NCBI GenBank assembly: GCA_028290165.1
Contig: JAQGKJ010000778.1
Coordinates: 1 to 7,441 of the forward strand
Source: Bradyrhizobium sp.
GTDB lineage: Bacteria > Pseudomonadota > Alphaproteobacteria > Rhizobiales > Xanthobacteraceae
Direction of reading: 5' to 3'
Length of the DNA stretch: 7,441 nt
Position 1 is the first letter of the stretch, and every line of letters starts with the position of its first letter. The translations under genes and the position numbers were made by a program. Positions 1 to 7,199 of the stretch are shown one piece after another. The notes beneath the pieces are model-generated. The model was not told the origin of the DNA and ran no database searches. It was given only the letters and a program-made list of their open reading frames with translations.

Positions 1-20
1 TGACGGAGAGACGATAAGCC

Positions 21-1088
21 CTACGGCGTCAACACCGCGCGCCCGACCAGACGGCCCTTCTGCAGATCGACCAGCGCCTCGTTGGCCTTTGCGAGCGGCA
101 TCGGCGTCACCGGTATCGGAGCGATCTTCTTCGCGCGCACCAGATCGAGCAGCTCTTGCGTCTCCCTGAGATTGCCGACATAGCTGCCCTGGATGGTGAT
201 GGCCTTGATCGGGATCAGCGGCAGCGCCCATGGCGCGCCGCCGCCGAACAGGCCGACGATCACGAGCTTGCCGCCCTTGGTCAGGCAATCAAAACCGAGT
301 TGCGTGGTCTTGGCGTTGCCGACGAGATCGATCACCGCGCGGATCGGCCCGCCGGCCTTCCTCGCGAGTTGCTCCAGTGCGTCGGGCGCGCCGCCGTCGA
401 CGGTCGCGAGCGCGCCGGCCTTTTCCGCGGCTTCACGCTTGCGCGCATCGATATCGACGACGATGGCGCCCCTGCCGCCCATCGCCTGCAACAGCGACAG
501 CGCCATCAGGCCAAGACCGCCGGCGCCGAAAATGACGATCGGCGTGTTGAAATCCGCCTCGACCTTCTTCAGCGCGCTGTAGGTGGTGACGCCGGAGCAC
601 GCGTAAGGAGCGGCGGTCACGGGATCGAGCCCCTTCAGATTCAAAAGATACTTCGGATGCGGCACCGTCATATGATCGGCATATCCGCCGTCGCAGTAAA
701 CGCCGAGCGAGTTTGGCTTCAGGCACATGTTCTCTTCGCCGGCCAGACACGTCTCGCATTTGCCGCAGCCGAGCCAGGGATACACCAGCGCGATGTCGCC
801 GACCCTGAGATCGCCCTTGTAATCAGCCTTGGCGTCCGGCCCGAACGCCAGCACTTCGCCGACGGTCTCATGGCCCATCGTTCGCGGCAGCGACACGCCG
901 CGGTCCCTGAGCGAGAGCGGTTTCCGGCCATGGCCGAGATCGTAGCCGCCTTCCCAGATGTGCAGGTCGCTGTGGCAGACCCCGGCCGCCTTCACCTTGA
1001 TCAGGACCTGCGTTCCCAACGGCTGCGGCGTCGGCTGATCCACTTCCTTCAGGGGCGCATTGAAATCGGCAACCTGGAAACTCTTCAT
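21..1088 (-). CDS. Zinc-dependent medium-chain alcohol dehydrogenase
   Basis: A 355-residue cytoplasmic enzyme expected to oxidise an alcohol to an aldehyde or ketone with NAD. The N-terminal GroES-like domain carries the catalytic zinc ligands Cys38 (GVCHSD) and His73-Glu74 (MGHE), with Cys164 as the probable third ligand. The structural zinc site is complete: Cys108, Cys111, Cys114 and Cys122. The Rossmann domain has GAGGLG at 188-193, and the acidic VDID at 211-214 ends the second strand, which favours NAD over NADP. Length is normal for the family. The ATG at 1088 is chosen because GGGAGAGAAG lies just upstream and the protein then begins MKSFQV, as relatives do; a GTG 57 bases further upstream would add 19 unconserved residues. 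It lies 78 bp downstream of the CoA-transferase on the same strand and is probably co-transcribed. The substrate cannot be read from the sequence. Confidence 0.93.
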   Translation of the reverse strand: MKSFQVADFNAPLKEVDQPTPQPLGTQVLIKVKAAGVCHSDLHIWEGGYDLGHGRKPLSLRDRGVSLPRTMGHETVGEVLAFGPDAKADYKGDLRVGDIALVYPWLGCGKCETCLAGEENMCLKPNSLGVYCDGGYADHMTVPHPKYLLNLKGLDPVTAAPYACSGVTTYSALKKVEADFNTPIVIFGAGGLGLMALSLLQAMGGRGAIVVDIDARKREAAEKAGALATVDGGAPDALEQLARKAGGPIRAVIDLVGNAKTTQLGFDCLTKGGKLVIVGLFGGGAPWALPLIPIKAITIQGSYVGNLRETQELLDLVRAKKIAPIPVTPMPLAKANEALVDLQKGRLVGRAVLTP

Positions 1089-1166
1089 CGCTTCTCTCCC
1101 GTCGATTATTCTTGCTCTTGTTCCTTGGCAGACATTGCCACGCACTCGCCTTCAGTTGCTAGACAT

Positions 1167-2351
1167 TTAGCCGGCCGCGAAGCCTGCTATTTCATCTTCC
1201 GAAAGGCCGGTCTCTCGCAGATACGTCACGGTGTGCTCGCCCAGGGTCGCGATCCGCTTGCCCGCGGCGACAGTGGTTCCGGACATGCGGAAGGGCAGGT
1301 TCAGGACCTTGAAGGTGCCTCCACCGTCGCTCACCTCGGACAATGCGCCGCGATGGGCGATCTGCGGATCGCGCAATGCTTCGGATACCGTGCGATAGGC
1401 CGAACAGGGGACGCCGTGGTCATTCAACTCGGCGAGGCATTTTTCGGTCGTGAGCGTGCGCGACCATGTCTCGACGCCGTCCATCAGGTCCGCCCAGTTG
1501 TCGCGGCGCTCGGAATATTTCGTAAACCGCGGATCGGCAATCCACTCGGGATGACCGATGACCTTGATGAGATTCTGGAACGTTTTCTCGCTGGCGATGG
1601 CAAGCATCACGTATCCGTCGCCCGTTGCCACCGGCCCGAACATCGGCCGCGTGGTTTGCTTGACCGGAAATTGCGACCACTGCAATTCGTTCAAGGTCAG
1701 GCTGAGCATCGATTCCAGCATCGAGACGTCGATATGCTGGCCTTTTTGACTACCGTGACGCTGATACAGCGCGGCCGAGATGGCGCCGAACGCATAGACG
1801 CCGGTGAGAACGTCCGCGTGATAGATGCCGCAATAATCGGGCCGGGATCGTCCGGGCTGGTATGCGAGGTGCGCCATATCGTAACCGGAAGCCGCATGGA
1901 TGACCGGCGCATAGGCCGGCAATTCGGCCGATGGCCCGGTCTGCCCGTAACCGGAGATCGAGCAATAGATCAGTTTCGGATTGCGTTCACACAGCGAGGC
2001 GTAGTCCAGCTTCAATCTTCGCATCACGCCGGGGCGAAAATTCTCGACGAGGATATCGGTGCTCTTGACGAGCCGGCGGATGATTTCGATTGCATCGGGC
2101 GATTTCAGATCGAGAACCAGGCTCTTCTTGCCGACATTGAGCTGGCCAAAGACGGTAGAGCAGCCGTTGCGGACCGGCGGGCGGGTTCGCATCGTCTCCC
2201 CTTCGTCCGCCTCGATCTTGATGACCTCGGCCCCCATGTCCGCAAGCATCCGCGCGCAATGCGGACCGGCAATCGTGGTCGAAAAGTCGAGCACGCGAAG
2301 GCCCTCATAGCTTTTTGTCGCAATCCCCTCGCCGTTCCCTGCTAGCGTCAT
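1167..2351 (-). CDS. CaiB/BaiF family (class III) CoA-transferase
   Basis: A 394-residue enzyme of the formyl-CoA transferase/carnitine CoA-transferase family, which moves CoA between carboxylic acids through an aspartyl-CoA thioester intermediate. Family landmarks appear in order: LRVLDFSTTIAGP (18-30), GAEVIKIE (40-47), the LVENFRPGVM block (101-110), SISGYGQTGP (131-140) and HADVLTG, where Asp180 is the expected catalytic aspartate. The C-terminal part ends with the usual GEHT segment (about 370). Length matches the family (about 390-400). The ATG at 2351 has a strong Shine-Dalgarno sequence (GGAGGGAG, 6 bases away). It is the first gene of a probable operon with the downstream dehydrogenase and is divergent from glgA. 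The acyl substrate is unknown; the pairing suggests degradation of an organic acid or alcohol, but that is inference. The family also includes racemases (alpha-methylacyl-CoA racemase), which are less likely given the Asp-containing motif. Confidence 0.9.
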   Translation of the reverse strand: MTLAGNGEGIATKSYEGLRVLDFSTTIAGPHCARMLADMGAEVIKIEADEGETMRTRPPVRNGCSTVFGQLNVGKKSLVLDLKSPDAIEIIRRLVKSTDILVENFRPGVMRRLKLDYASLCERNPKLIYCSISGYGQTGPSAELPAYAPVIHAASGYDMAHLAYQPGRSRPDYCGIYHADVLTGVYAFGAISAALYQRHGSQKGQHIDVSMLESMLSLTLNELQWSQFPVKQTTRPMFGPVATGDGYVMLAIASEKTFQNLIKVIGHPEWIADPRFTKYSERRDNWADLMDGVETWSRTLTTEKCLAELNDHGVPCSAYRTVSEALRDPQIAHRGALSEVSDGGGTFKVLNLPFRMSGTTVAAGKRIATLGEHTVTYLRETGLSEDEIAGFAAG

Positions 2352-2402
2352 TCCAAACTCCCTCCGGCCCGCGCGCTTGGCGGCACGTAAGCCTAAATTG
2401 CA

Positions 2403-2439
2403 CGGCTGCGCCGGGGAAGCGAGACCCCGGGACCAGCCG
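2403..2439. other. Two-stage GC-rich hairpin in the divergent intergenic region
   Basis: An outer stem CGGCTG (2403-2408) pairs with CAGCCG (2434-2439). Inside it, CCGGGG (2411-2416) pairs with CCCCGG (2425-2430) around an 8-base loop, with a 2/3-base internal loop between the stems. It lies in the leader region of the CoA-transferase gene (52 bases upstream of its ATG) and upstream of the glgA promoter candidate. No gene ends here and no T-run follows, so it is not a simple terminator. It could be an mRNA leader structure or a dyad operator; the function is unknown. Confidence 0.45.
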
Positions 2440-2448
2440 CTTAAAGAC

Positions 2449-2468
2449 GCCGGCGGTTACCTGCCGGC
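2449..2468. repeat. GCCGGC inverted repeat, 8-base spacer
   Basis: Two copies of the self-complementary hexamer GCCGGC (2449-2454 and 2463-2468) surround an 8-base spacer, so the pair is both a direct and an inverted repeat. It starts 10 bases after the first hairpin and has the same 6-bp stem and 8-base loop. It sits about 26 bases upstream of the candidate -24 element of glgA. In GC-rich DNA such hexamers can recur by chance. Confidence 0.35.
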
Positions 2469-2493
2469 CCTGTATTCAACCCACAAGAGAAAC

Positions 2494-2509
2494 TGGAACC
2501 GTTTTTGCA
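2494..2509 (+). promoter_or_regulatory. Candidate sigma-54 (-24/-12) promoter for glgA
   Basis: The 16 bases TGGAACCGTTTTTGCA match the sigma-54 consensus TGGCACG-N4-TTGCW. The GG (2495-2496) and GC (2507-2508) have the obligatory 10-base spacing, and TGG and TTGCA are perfect; the mismatches are two positions of the central CACG. The start of transcription would fall near 2520, about 24 bases before the TTG start codon and just ahead of the ribosome binding site. No upstream activator site was identified. An overlapping alternative is an EcfG-type stress promoter, since GGAAC is also present at 2495-2499, but its -10 partner is poor. Confidence 0.4.
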
Positions 2510-2543
2510 TAATTCTTAGGTGGGGTGGCTAAGAGGGCGTTTT

Positions 2544-3958
2544 TTGAAAGTTTTGTTTGTTACGACCGAGATGGACGATTTCGTCCGCGTGGGCGGCCTC
2601 GCGGCCGTATCGGCAGCCCTTCCCAGGGCCCTTCGGCTCTGGGGCGACGTCAGGATCGTCTTGCCGGGATATCGTGATGTTGTCGAACAACTCACGCATA
2701 TTCAAATAGTTGGACAATGCGCGGCGTTGGCCGAAATGCCGGCCTGCAATCTTGGGCTGGCATCGACCAGGGACGGCCTGCCCGTCTATGTCGTCCTGTG
2801 CCCGCAACTCTATGATCGCCCGGGCAACCCCTATGGCGATGCGTCAGGCCGGATTGGCCGGACAACGATGTGCGCTTCGGGCGACTAGCTTCGGTTGCAG
2901 CCCAGCTGGCGGCAGGCACTCTGGACAAGAATTGGGCAGCGGACCTCGTTCATGCCAATGACTGGCAGGCGGCCCTCGTGCCGGCCTACCTCGCCTGGAA
3001 CGCCATCAAGATCCCAAGCATCTTGACCATCCACAACCTGGCCTATCAGGGCCTATTCCCGAAGGAGACGCTGCGCCGGATCGGAGCGCCCGAGGACTCC
3101 TTCCATATCGATGGCCTCGAATTTTACGACAAACTGTCGTTCCTCAAAGGCGGCCTCGTCTATGCGTCCCATCTGACCACCGTCAGCGAGACCTATGCCA
3201 AGGAGATCACCACCTCGGAGCTCGGCTGCGGGCTCGAAGGCCTGCTCCGCCGCCGCTCCGACGCCGAACAGCTGACTGGCATATTGAACGGCATTGACGA
3301 AACCTGGGATCCCCGGGTCTGCGCCCAGCTGGCGCAACCGTTTGGCGCCGGCGACTGGGAGGGCAAGCAGGCCAACTCGGATTACGTCCGCCAGCAATTC
3401 GGTCTGGCGCTGTCGCGCGGCCCGATATTTGGGCTGGTCGCCCGTCTCGTGCATCAGAAGGGCGTCGACCTCGTGTTATCCGCCGCCGACGAGATTATCG
3501 AGGCCGGCGGGCAGATCATCGTGACTGGCAGCGGCGAGCCTGCGATCGAACAGGCGCTGATCGACGCGCACCGCCGCCGACCGGATGCGATCGGGGTCGC
3601 CATCGGATTCAATGACGGACAGGCGCGGCGGATTTTTGCCGGCAGCGATTTCACCTTGATGCCGTCGCGCTTCGAGCCATGCGGACTGAGCCAGATGTAT
3701 GCGCAAAAGTTCGGATCACTGCCGATCGGGCACCAGACCGGCGGACTTTCGGAAACCATCACCGACGGCGAAACCGGATTTCTGTTTACCCAACCCTCGA
3801 CCGAATCGTTTCTCGGCGGCGTCCGGCGCGCGTTCGCGACCTTCCTGGCGAAGGATCGCCTCGACTCGATGCGCCGCAGCGCGATGTCGCGATCGTTCAG
3901 CTGGGATGTTTCCGCGGCCTTGTACGGCGCGCTTTATCGGAAGGCCTTGTCGTCTTAG
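2544..3958 (+). pseudogene. glgA: Glycogen synthase (ADP-glucose type), split by a one-base frameshift
   Basis: GlgA (GT5 family) extends alpha-1,4-glucan chains from ADP-glucose in the cytoplasm. The reading frame from the TTG at 2544 (MKVLFVTTE, with AGAGGG six bases upstream) is intact to codon 103 (CGG, 2850-2852). It then runs out of frame to a TAG at 2886-2888. The downstream frame carries the expected continuation DWPDNDVRF from 2852 and runs to the stop at 3958. Adding one G to the GG at 2851-2852 restores a 471-residue protein, close to the usual 477. Active-site residues are then where expected: HANDW (Asp140), HNLAYQG (His164), Arg301 and Lys306 in ARLVHQKG, and Glu378 and Cys380 in SRFEPCGLSQ. 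The K-X-G-G-L motif reads RVGGL, with Arg15 for Lys15. As written, the gene could yield only a 114-residue N-terminal fragment, plus perhaps a 362-residue piece from a GTG at 2870 that lacks most of the N-terminal domain. The clean remainder suggests a sequencing error or a very recent mutation. It converges on the patatin gene 13 bp away. Confidence 0.9.
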
Positions 3959-3971
3959 CTGCCGTGATTTT

Positions 3972-5135
3972 TCATTCCGCGGCTTTCGGCATGATTTCCA
4001 TCTGGTCGTGAAGGATGACCCCCGCGAGCGGATCGAATTCTCCGCTCCAGGGAGAGCGGTCGAGCACCGCCCTGGTGTGCACATAGCCGGCGTCCCAGCG
4101 CTGCATGATGCCGCAAGGACTGAAATCGATGTCCTTGGTGTGGCTCTCCCGATCAAGCGCCGGCGCCTGCAGCTGAACGACATGCATCTGCGTCGAACAG
4201 CCGTAGCCGGTTAATTCGCGCACCGCGTCGGTGTTACGCTCGGACTCAGGTAATCGGGCAGCGAGCTGGTTGATGACATGCCGCAAGCGATGAGCCTGCT
4301 CTTGGCGGGCGATCTGGCTCGCGATCCGGCTCGAATACTGCACATCCTTCTGGCGGTGAAGTACCTCCGCCATCGTCGTGGGCTCGGCGCCCGACGGATT
4401 CCACATATGAACCGCGAAGATCAGAGAATTTTTGCGCGGGTTGTCGTCAAATACTGCTTCCGTCGGCGTATTCGACAGAATACCGCCGTCCCAATAAAGT
4501 TCGCCATCGACGCGAATGGCAGGGAATGCGGGTGGCAAGGCGCCCGATGCCAAAATGTGCTTCACGCCGAGTTTGCAATCGCGGCTGTCGAAATATCGGA
4601 TCTGGCTGGTTCGGACATGGGCGGCTCCGACCGTCAGGCGGGGCGTCGCGCTGTTCGCCCTAGCGAAATCGATGAGTTCGCGGAGAGTTTGCTCGAGAGG
4701 TTCGGTGGAATAGTATCCAGCCTTGTCGACGCCAAGGGGATATTCGGCGCCGGCATAGGCAAGCGGATTGGGCTTGAAGAAACCGGGGATTCCGTTCGCC
4801 ACCGTCGACCAGTAGGACAGCTTTTCGTTGAAGCCGACAAACGCGCCCGGAAAGCTCCAGATCGGGTGCTGCTCCATCCGCTTCCAGAATTCCCGCAATC
4901 GCGGCAAGCGGTCGTGCGGCGCGTTACCGGCGATGAGACTGGCATTGATGGCGCCGATCGATGTGCCGATAATCCAGTCCGGCTCCATTCCAGCCTCGTG
5001 CAGCGCCTGATAGACCCCCGCTTGATAGGACCCCAGCGCACCGCCGCCCTGCAGCACAAGAACGACCTGGCCGGGGGGCACCCTGCCCAGTGACCGCATG
5101 CTCTGCGAAGAGCTGATTTCCCGAACGTCATTCAT
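3972..5135 (-). CDS. Patatin-like phospholipase
   Basis: A 387-residue serine lipid hydrolase of the patatin fold, expected to release fatty acids from phospholipids or related esters. The N-terminal patatin domain shows the oxyanion-hole loop QGGGALG (29-35), the nucleophile elbow GTSIG (57-61, Ser59), the SGALPPAFP block (197-205), and DGG (216-218), whose Asp216 completes the Ser-Asp dyad. The roughly 150-residue C-terminal extension resembles the DUF3734 domain of bacterial patatins; that assignment is from memory of the family. There is no signal peptide or membrane helix, so it is cytosolic or peripheral. The ATG at 5135 has GGGAGC a short distance upstream. It lies 120 bp downstream of the MFS gene on the same strand. 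In related bacteria such patatins are often near polyhydroxybutyrate or lipid genes, but none is visible here. No convincing promoter was seen in the upstream 120 bp. Confidence 0.92.
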   Translation of the reverse strand: MNDVREISSSQSMRSLGRVPPGQVVLVLQGGGALGSYQAGVYQALHEAGMEPDWIIGTSIGAINASLIAGNAPHDRLPRLREFWKRMEQHPIWSFPGAFVGFNEKLSYWSTVANGIPGFFKPNPLAYAGAEYPLGVDKAGYYSTEPLEQTLRELIDFARANSATPRLTVGAAHVRTSQIRYFDSRDCKLGVKHILASGALPPAFPAIRVDGELYWDGGILSNTPTEAVFDDNPRKNSLIFAVHMWNPSGAEPTTMAEVLHRQKDVQYSSRIASQIARQEQAHRLRHVINQLAARLPESERNTDAVRELTGYGCSTQMHVVQLQAPALDRESHTKDIDFSPCGIMQRWDAGYVHTRAVLDRSPWSGEFDPLAGVILHDQMEIMPKAAE

Positions 5136-5255
5136 GTCGCGCTCCCGTCGGATACCTATCGCGTCAGCTGATGTTCGCCAATAGTTCGATTTTGTTACGT
5201 CAGCTACTGTGAATGTGTCCAGATTTTCGGCGGTTGCAAGCGCTAGTTGAGCTGC

Positions 5256-6461
5256 TCAGCGCGCGCTGCGGCGTGTTTCCGGCATGACAAGCCAGACCAG
5301 GGCGAGGCCCACCGCCGCTACGCCCGCAAGCCCGATGAAAGCGACACTGCTGCCGAACTTGTCGCTGACGTAACCGGCAAGCACGGTAGAAAGCGATGCC
5401 CCGATGCCGGTTGCGGTGCCGACGATACCTTGTGCAAGATTGAAGTGACCGCTGCCGAAGGCGATGTCGGCAACAATCAGCGGTATCATCACGCTGAAGA
5501 CAGCAGCGGTGATACCGTCGAACGCCTGCACCGCGACCAGCAGATATGGATCCTGCACGGTCGCAAACAACACGCCACGAACAGCCAGCGCGGCAAAACC
5601 CAGCAGCAACAGCGGACGTCGCCCCCATTTCTGCGCCTTGCGTCCGACCGACGGCGACATCAGCGCGACAATAGCCTGCGGCACGATGATGCATGCGGCG
5701 ATCAGCACCGGCGCCCACTGGCTCGATCGGGTCGTCACCACGCCCGCCATCAGCGGCAGCATCGCCGCGTTGGCAAGCTGCAGCAGCAGCACGCTACCGG
5801 CGAAGATCAGGAGGGGACGCTGGCGCACCAGGCTGAGAACGCTGGTTGCGCGGGCATCGGGTACCTCGCGCACCACCGCGCCATGGGCCTGGGCGACATC
5901 GATTTCGCGCTCGCGGATTCGCGCCAGCGCGAGCAAGGCCGGAATCACTAGGACGAAGGTGACCAGAAACACCGAACGGCTCGACAGGAAATAGCCGGCC
6001 GTGCCCATCACGGCCGCCGCCGTCCCGTTGCCGAGCGATGCGAATCGGGCATTGCGCCCGAGTCGCTCGCCGATCGCAAGCGGCCCGACCAAGCCGAGGC
6101 TGATCGCGGCAATGGCCGGGCCGAGCACGCAACTGGCGGCGGCGTGCAGCGTGGCCGCCGTGACGACGACCGGAAAGATTGGCCATGCCGCATAGGCGAG
6201 CGCGGCTGCGCCGATCGTCGCCACTGCAAGTCCGGCCACCAGCCGCTCGGAGCGGGCCGCGTCGACGATGGCTCCGCCGGGCATCTGCCCGATCAGCCCG
6301 ACCACGCCGGCGATCGACAGCACGAGACCAATCTCGACTTGCGTCCATTTCTGCGTCGTCAGATAGACCGCGATGAATGGGCCGAATCCGGTTTGCACGT
6401 CGGCGAGAAAGAAGATGAACCAGTCGAGGCCGCGCAGGCTCCGGCGTGAGGGAGTTGCCAT
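5256..6461 (-). CDS. Major facilitator superfamily (MFS) transporter
   Basis: A 401-residue inner-membrane protein with about 12 hydrophobic segments in two halves. A hydrophilic loop at about 181-215 (RIREREIDVAQ onward) separates them, as is typical of MFS proteins. Motif A-like loops occur between helices 2 and 3 (GGAIVDAARSER, 62-73) and between helices 8 and 9 (SVGRKAQKWGRRP, 271-283). The start at 6461 (MATPSRRS) follows GGATAAGG and gives the usual family length. The same frame stays open to an ATG at 6578, which would add 39 polar residues (HRIDSDRRGRP and so on) unlike a membrane protein N-terminus. It lies downstream of the PRC-barrel gene on the same strand and may share its transcript. 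The substrate is unknown; drug or metabolite efflux is a guess based on the general family. Confidence 0.9.
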   Translation of the reverse strand: MATPSRRSLRGLDWFIFFLADVQTGFGPFIAVYLTTQKWTQVEIGLVLSIAGVVGLIGQMPGGAIVDAARSERLVAGLAVATIGAAALAYAAWPIFPVVVTAATLHAAASCVLGPAIAAISLGLVGPLAIGERLGRNARFASLGNGTAAAVMGTAGYFLSSRSVFLVTFVLVIPALLALARIREREIDVAQAHGAVVREVPDARATSVLSLVRQRPLLIFAGSVLLLQLANAAMLPLMAGVVTTRSSQWAPVLIAACIIVPQAIVALMSPSVGRKAQKWGRRPLLLLGFAALAVRGVLFATVQDPYLLVAVQAFDGITAAVFSVMIPLIVADIAFGSGHFNLAQGIVGTATGIGASLSTVLAGYVSDKFGSSVAFIGLAGVAAVGLALVWLVMPETRRSAR

Positions 6462-6473
6462 CGCCTTATCCGT

Positions 6474-6487
6474 CACCGGTTCCGGTG
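6474..6487. promoter_or_regulatory. CACCGG-TT-CCGGTG dyad just upstream of the MFS start
   Basis: A 14-base imperfect palindrome with perfect 6-bp arms (CACCGG and CCGGTG) around TT, ending 12 bases before the chosen ATG of the MFS gene. A 2-base loop is too short for a stable RNA hairpin, so a protein-binding operator is the better idea. No regulator gene is next to it. If the longer MFS start at 6578 were used, this would be coding sequence. Chance occurrence cannot be excluded. Confidence 0.25.
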
Positions 6488-6593
6488 CCCGCGACGAAAC
6501 ACCGTCGCTGCCGATCGGCCGTCCACGGCGGTCACTATCAATCCGGTGAATCGAATGAGATGCACGTGCGAATAGCATATTTGTTAGGTTTCT

Positions 6594-7106
6594 TCAGGGA
6601 TCGAACTGCAGCGGCTTCAGGCTGCCCGCTGCGCCCAGTACCACGATCGGCTGATCCTCCTTGTATTCTGGCGCGGCCGTCACCTGATCCTTGTTCAATT
6701 CGAGTGTGATGCTGTCACCCTTGTTGGCGACGTGCCCGAAATGCAGCGCGTTCCAGTCAACGACGATCTTCCGGCTGCCGACGCCGAGAAAGCCGCCAAA
6801 ATCGATCACGGCCGCGCGCACCATTCCAGTGCGATCGACGATGACGTCGACGATGCGGCCCATGTCCTCATCGGCCGCGCTGCGGACGTCGCGGCCGAGT
6901 ACGCCGTGGGCCTCCCTCGCGCCGATGATGGTAACCGAAGCCGGCGGCACCGGCTCTTTCGGTGCAGCCGAGGGCGCGGTAGTTTGCGGCTGAGACGGCT
7001 GCGGTTCCGCTTGCGGCGAACCCGCGTCGTTTTGCGCCCACGAGGTGGCAGCCCCCGACGTCGCAACTGCGATTGCAATGAACATGAGCAGATGCCTTGC
7101 GCGCAT
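6594..7106 (-). CDS. Exported PRC-barrel domain protein
   Basis: A 170-residue protein with a Sec signal peptide: MRARH, a hydrophobic core at about 6-20, and a likely cleavage after SWA at 24. A linker rich in Pro, Gln and Ala (25-56) follows. The rest is a PRC-barrel domain at about 65-150, recognisable from GVLGRDVRSAADEDMGRIVD (68-87) and the VIDFGGFLGVGSRKIVVDW region (100-118). PRC barrels are small beta-barrels found in RNA processing, photosynthetic reaction centres and many stress-related envelope proteins of rhizobia; the specific job here is unknown. It is probably periplasmic. The ATG at 7106 is preferred over an upstream in-frame start at 7139 because AGGAG lies five bases before it and the signal peptide then begins at residue 1. 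It lies downstream of the debranching-enzyme gene with a 93-bp gap and upstream of the MFS gene. Confidence 0.88.
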   Translation of the reverse strand: MRARHLLMFIAIAVATSGAATSWAQNDAGSPQAEPQPSQPQTTAPSAAPKEPVPPASVTIIGAREAHGVLGRDVRSAADEDMGRIVDVIVDRTGMVRAAVIDFGGFLGVGSRKIVVDWNALHFGHVANKGDSITLELNKDQVTAAPEYKEDQPIVVLGAAGSLKPLQFDP

Positions 7107-7158
7107 ACGGACTCCTGATGTACTCGACCCGAAGGGCATAAACGTTCGAAAACGGCTT

Positions 7159-7173
7159 TGAGCCCGAGGCTCA
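7159..7173 (-). terminator. Weak hairpin after the debranching-enzyme gene, possible terminator
   Basis: TGAGCC and GGCTCA form a 6-bp stem with a 3-base loop, 26 bases beyond the stop codon of the upstream minus-strand gene. On that strand only a short TTTT tract follows, and it is separated from the stem by several bases, so intrinsic termination would be inefficient. It may instead be an attenuating or stabilising structure in the leader of the PRC-barrel gene. Confidence 0.25.
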
Positions 7174-7199
7174 TGCCACCAGCGCAGCCCAAACGGAAA

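Noticed and set aside
1106..1135. Nine-codon frame (MSAKEQEQE) on the minus strand between the CoA-transferase and dehydrogenase genes
   Set aside because: It is too short to judge, its ribosome binding site is weak, and it has no sign of an attenuator peptide such as repeated codons of one amino acid.
156..2345. Very long plus-strand open frame (729 codons) covering the dehydrogenase and CoA-transferase genes
   Set aside because: It is antisense to two genes with clear motifs. It is rich in Arg, Ala, Asp and His, has no recognisable domain, and is the usual mirror frame of GC-rich genes with few stop codons.
2520..2543. GTG at 2520 as the glgA start
   Set aside because: It would add GWLRGRF, which family members lack, has no ribosome binding site, and coincides with the predicted transcription start. 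The TTG at 2544 has AGAGGG six bases upstream and gives the typical MKVLFVT start.
2844..2870. Programmed ribosomal frameshift in glgA
   Set aside because: There is no slippery heptamer, no nearby in-frame stop poised at the site and no clear downstream structure. GlgA is not known to need frameshifting, and a missing G in a G-run explains it more simply.
3959..3991. Bidirectional terminator between the convergent glgA and patatin genes
   Set aside because: Only 4-5-bp stems (TGCCG with CGGCA) across a long loop, extending into the patatin coding end. This is not a credible intrinsic terminator.
4278..5093. 271-codon plus-strand open frame inside the patatin gene
   Set aside because: It is antisense to a gene with intact GTSIG and DGG motifs, has no domain-like sequence, and has the composition of a shadow frame.
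5162..5205. Direct repeat CGTCAGCT (5162-5169 and 5198-5205) upstream of the patatin gene
   Set aside because: A single 8-base repeat in 120 bp is not far from chance. It shows no dyad symmetry and no link to a promoter.
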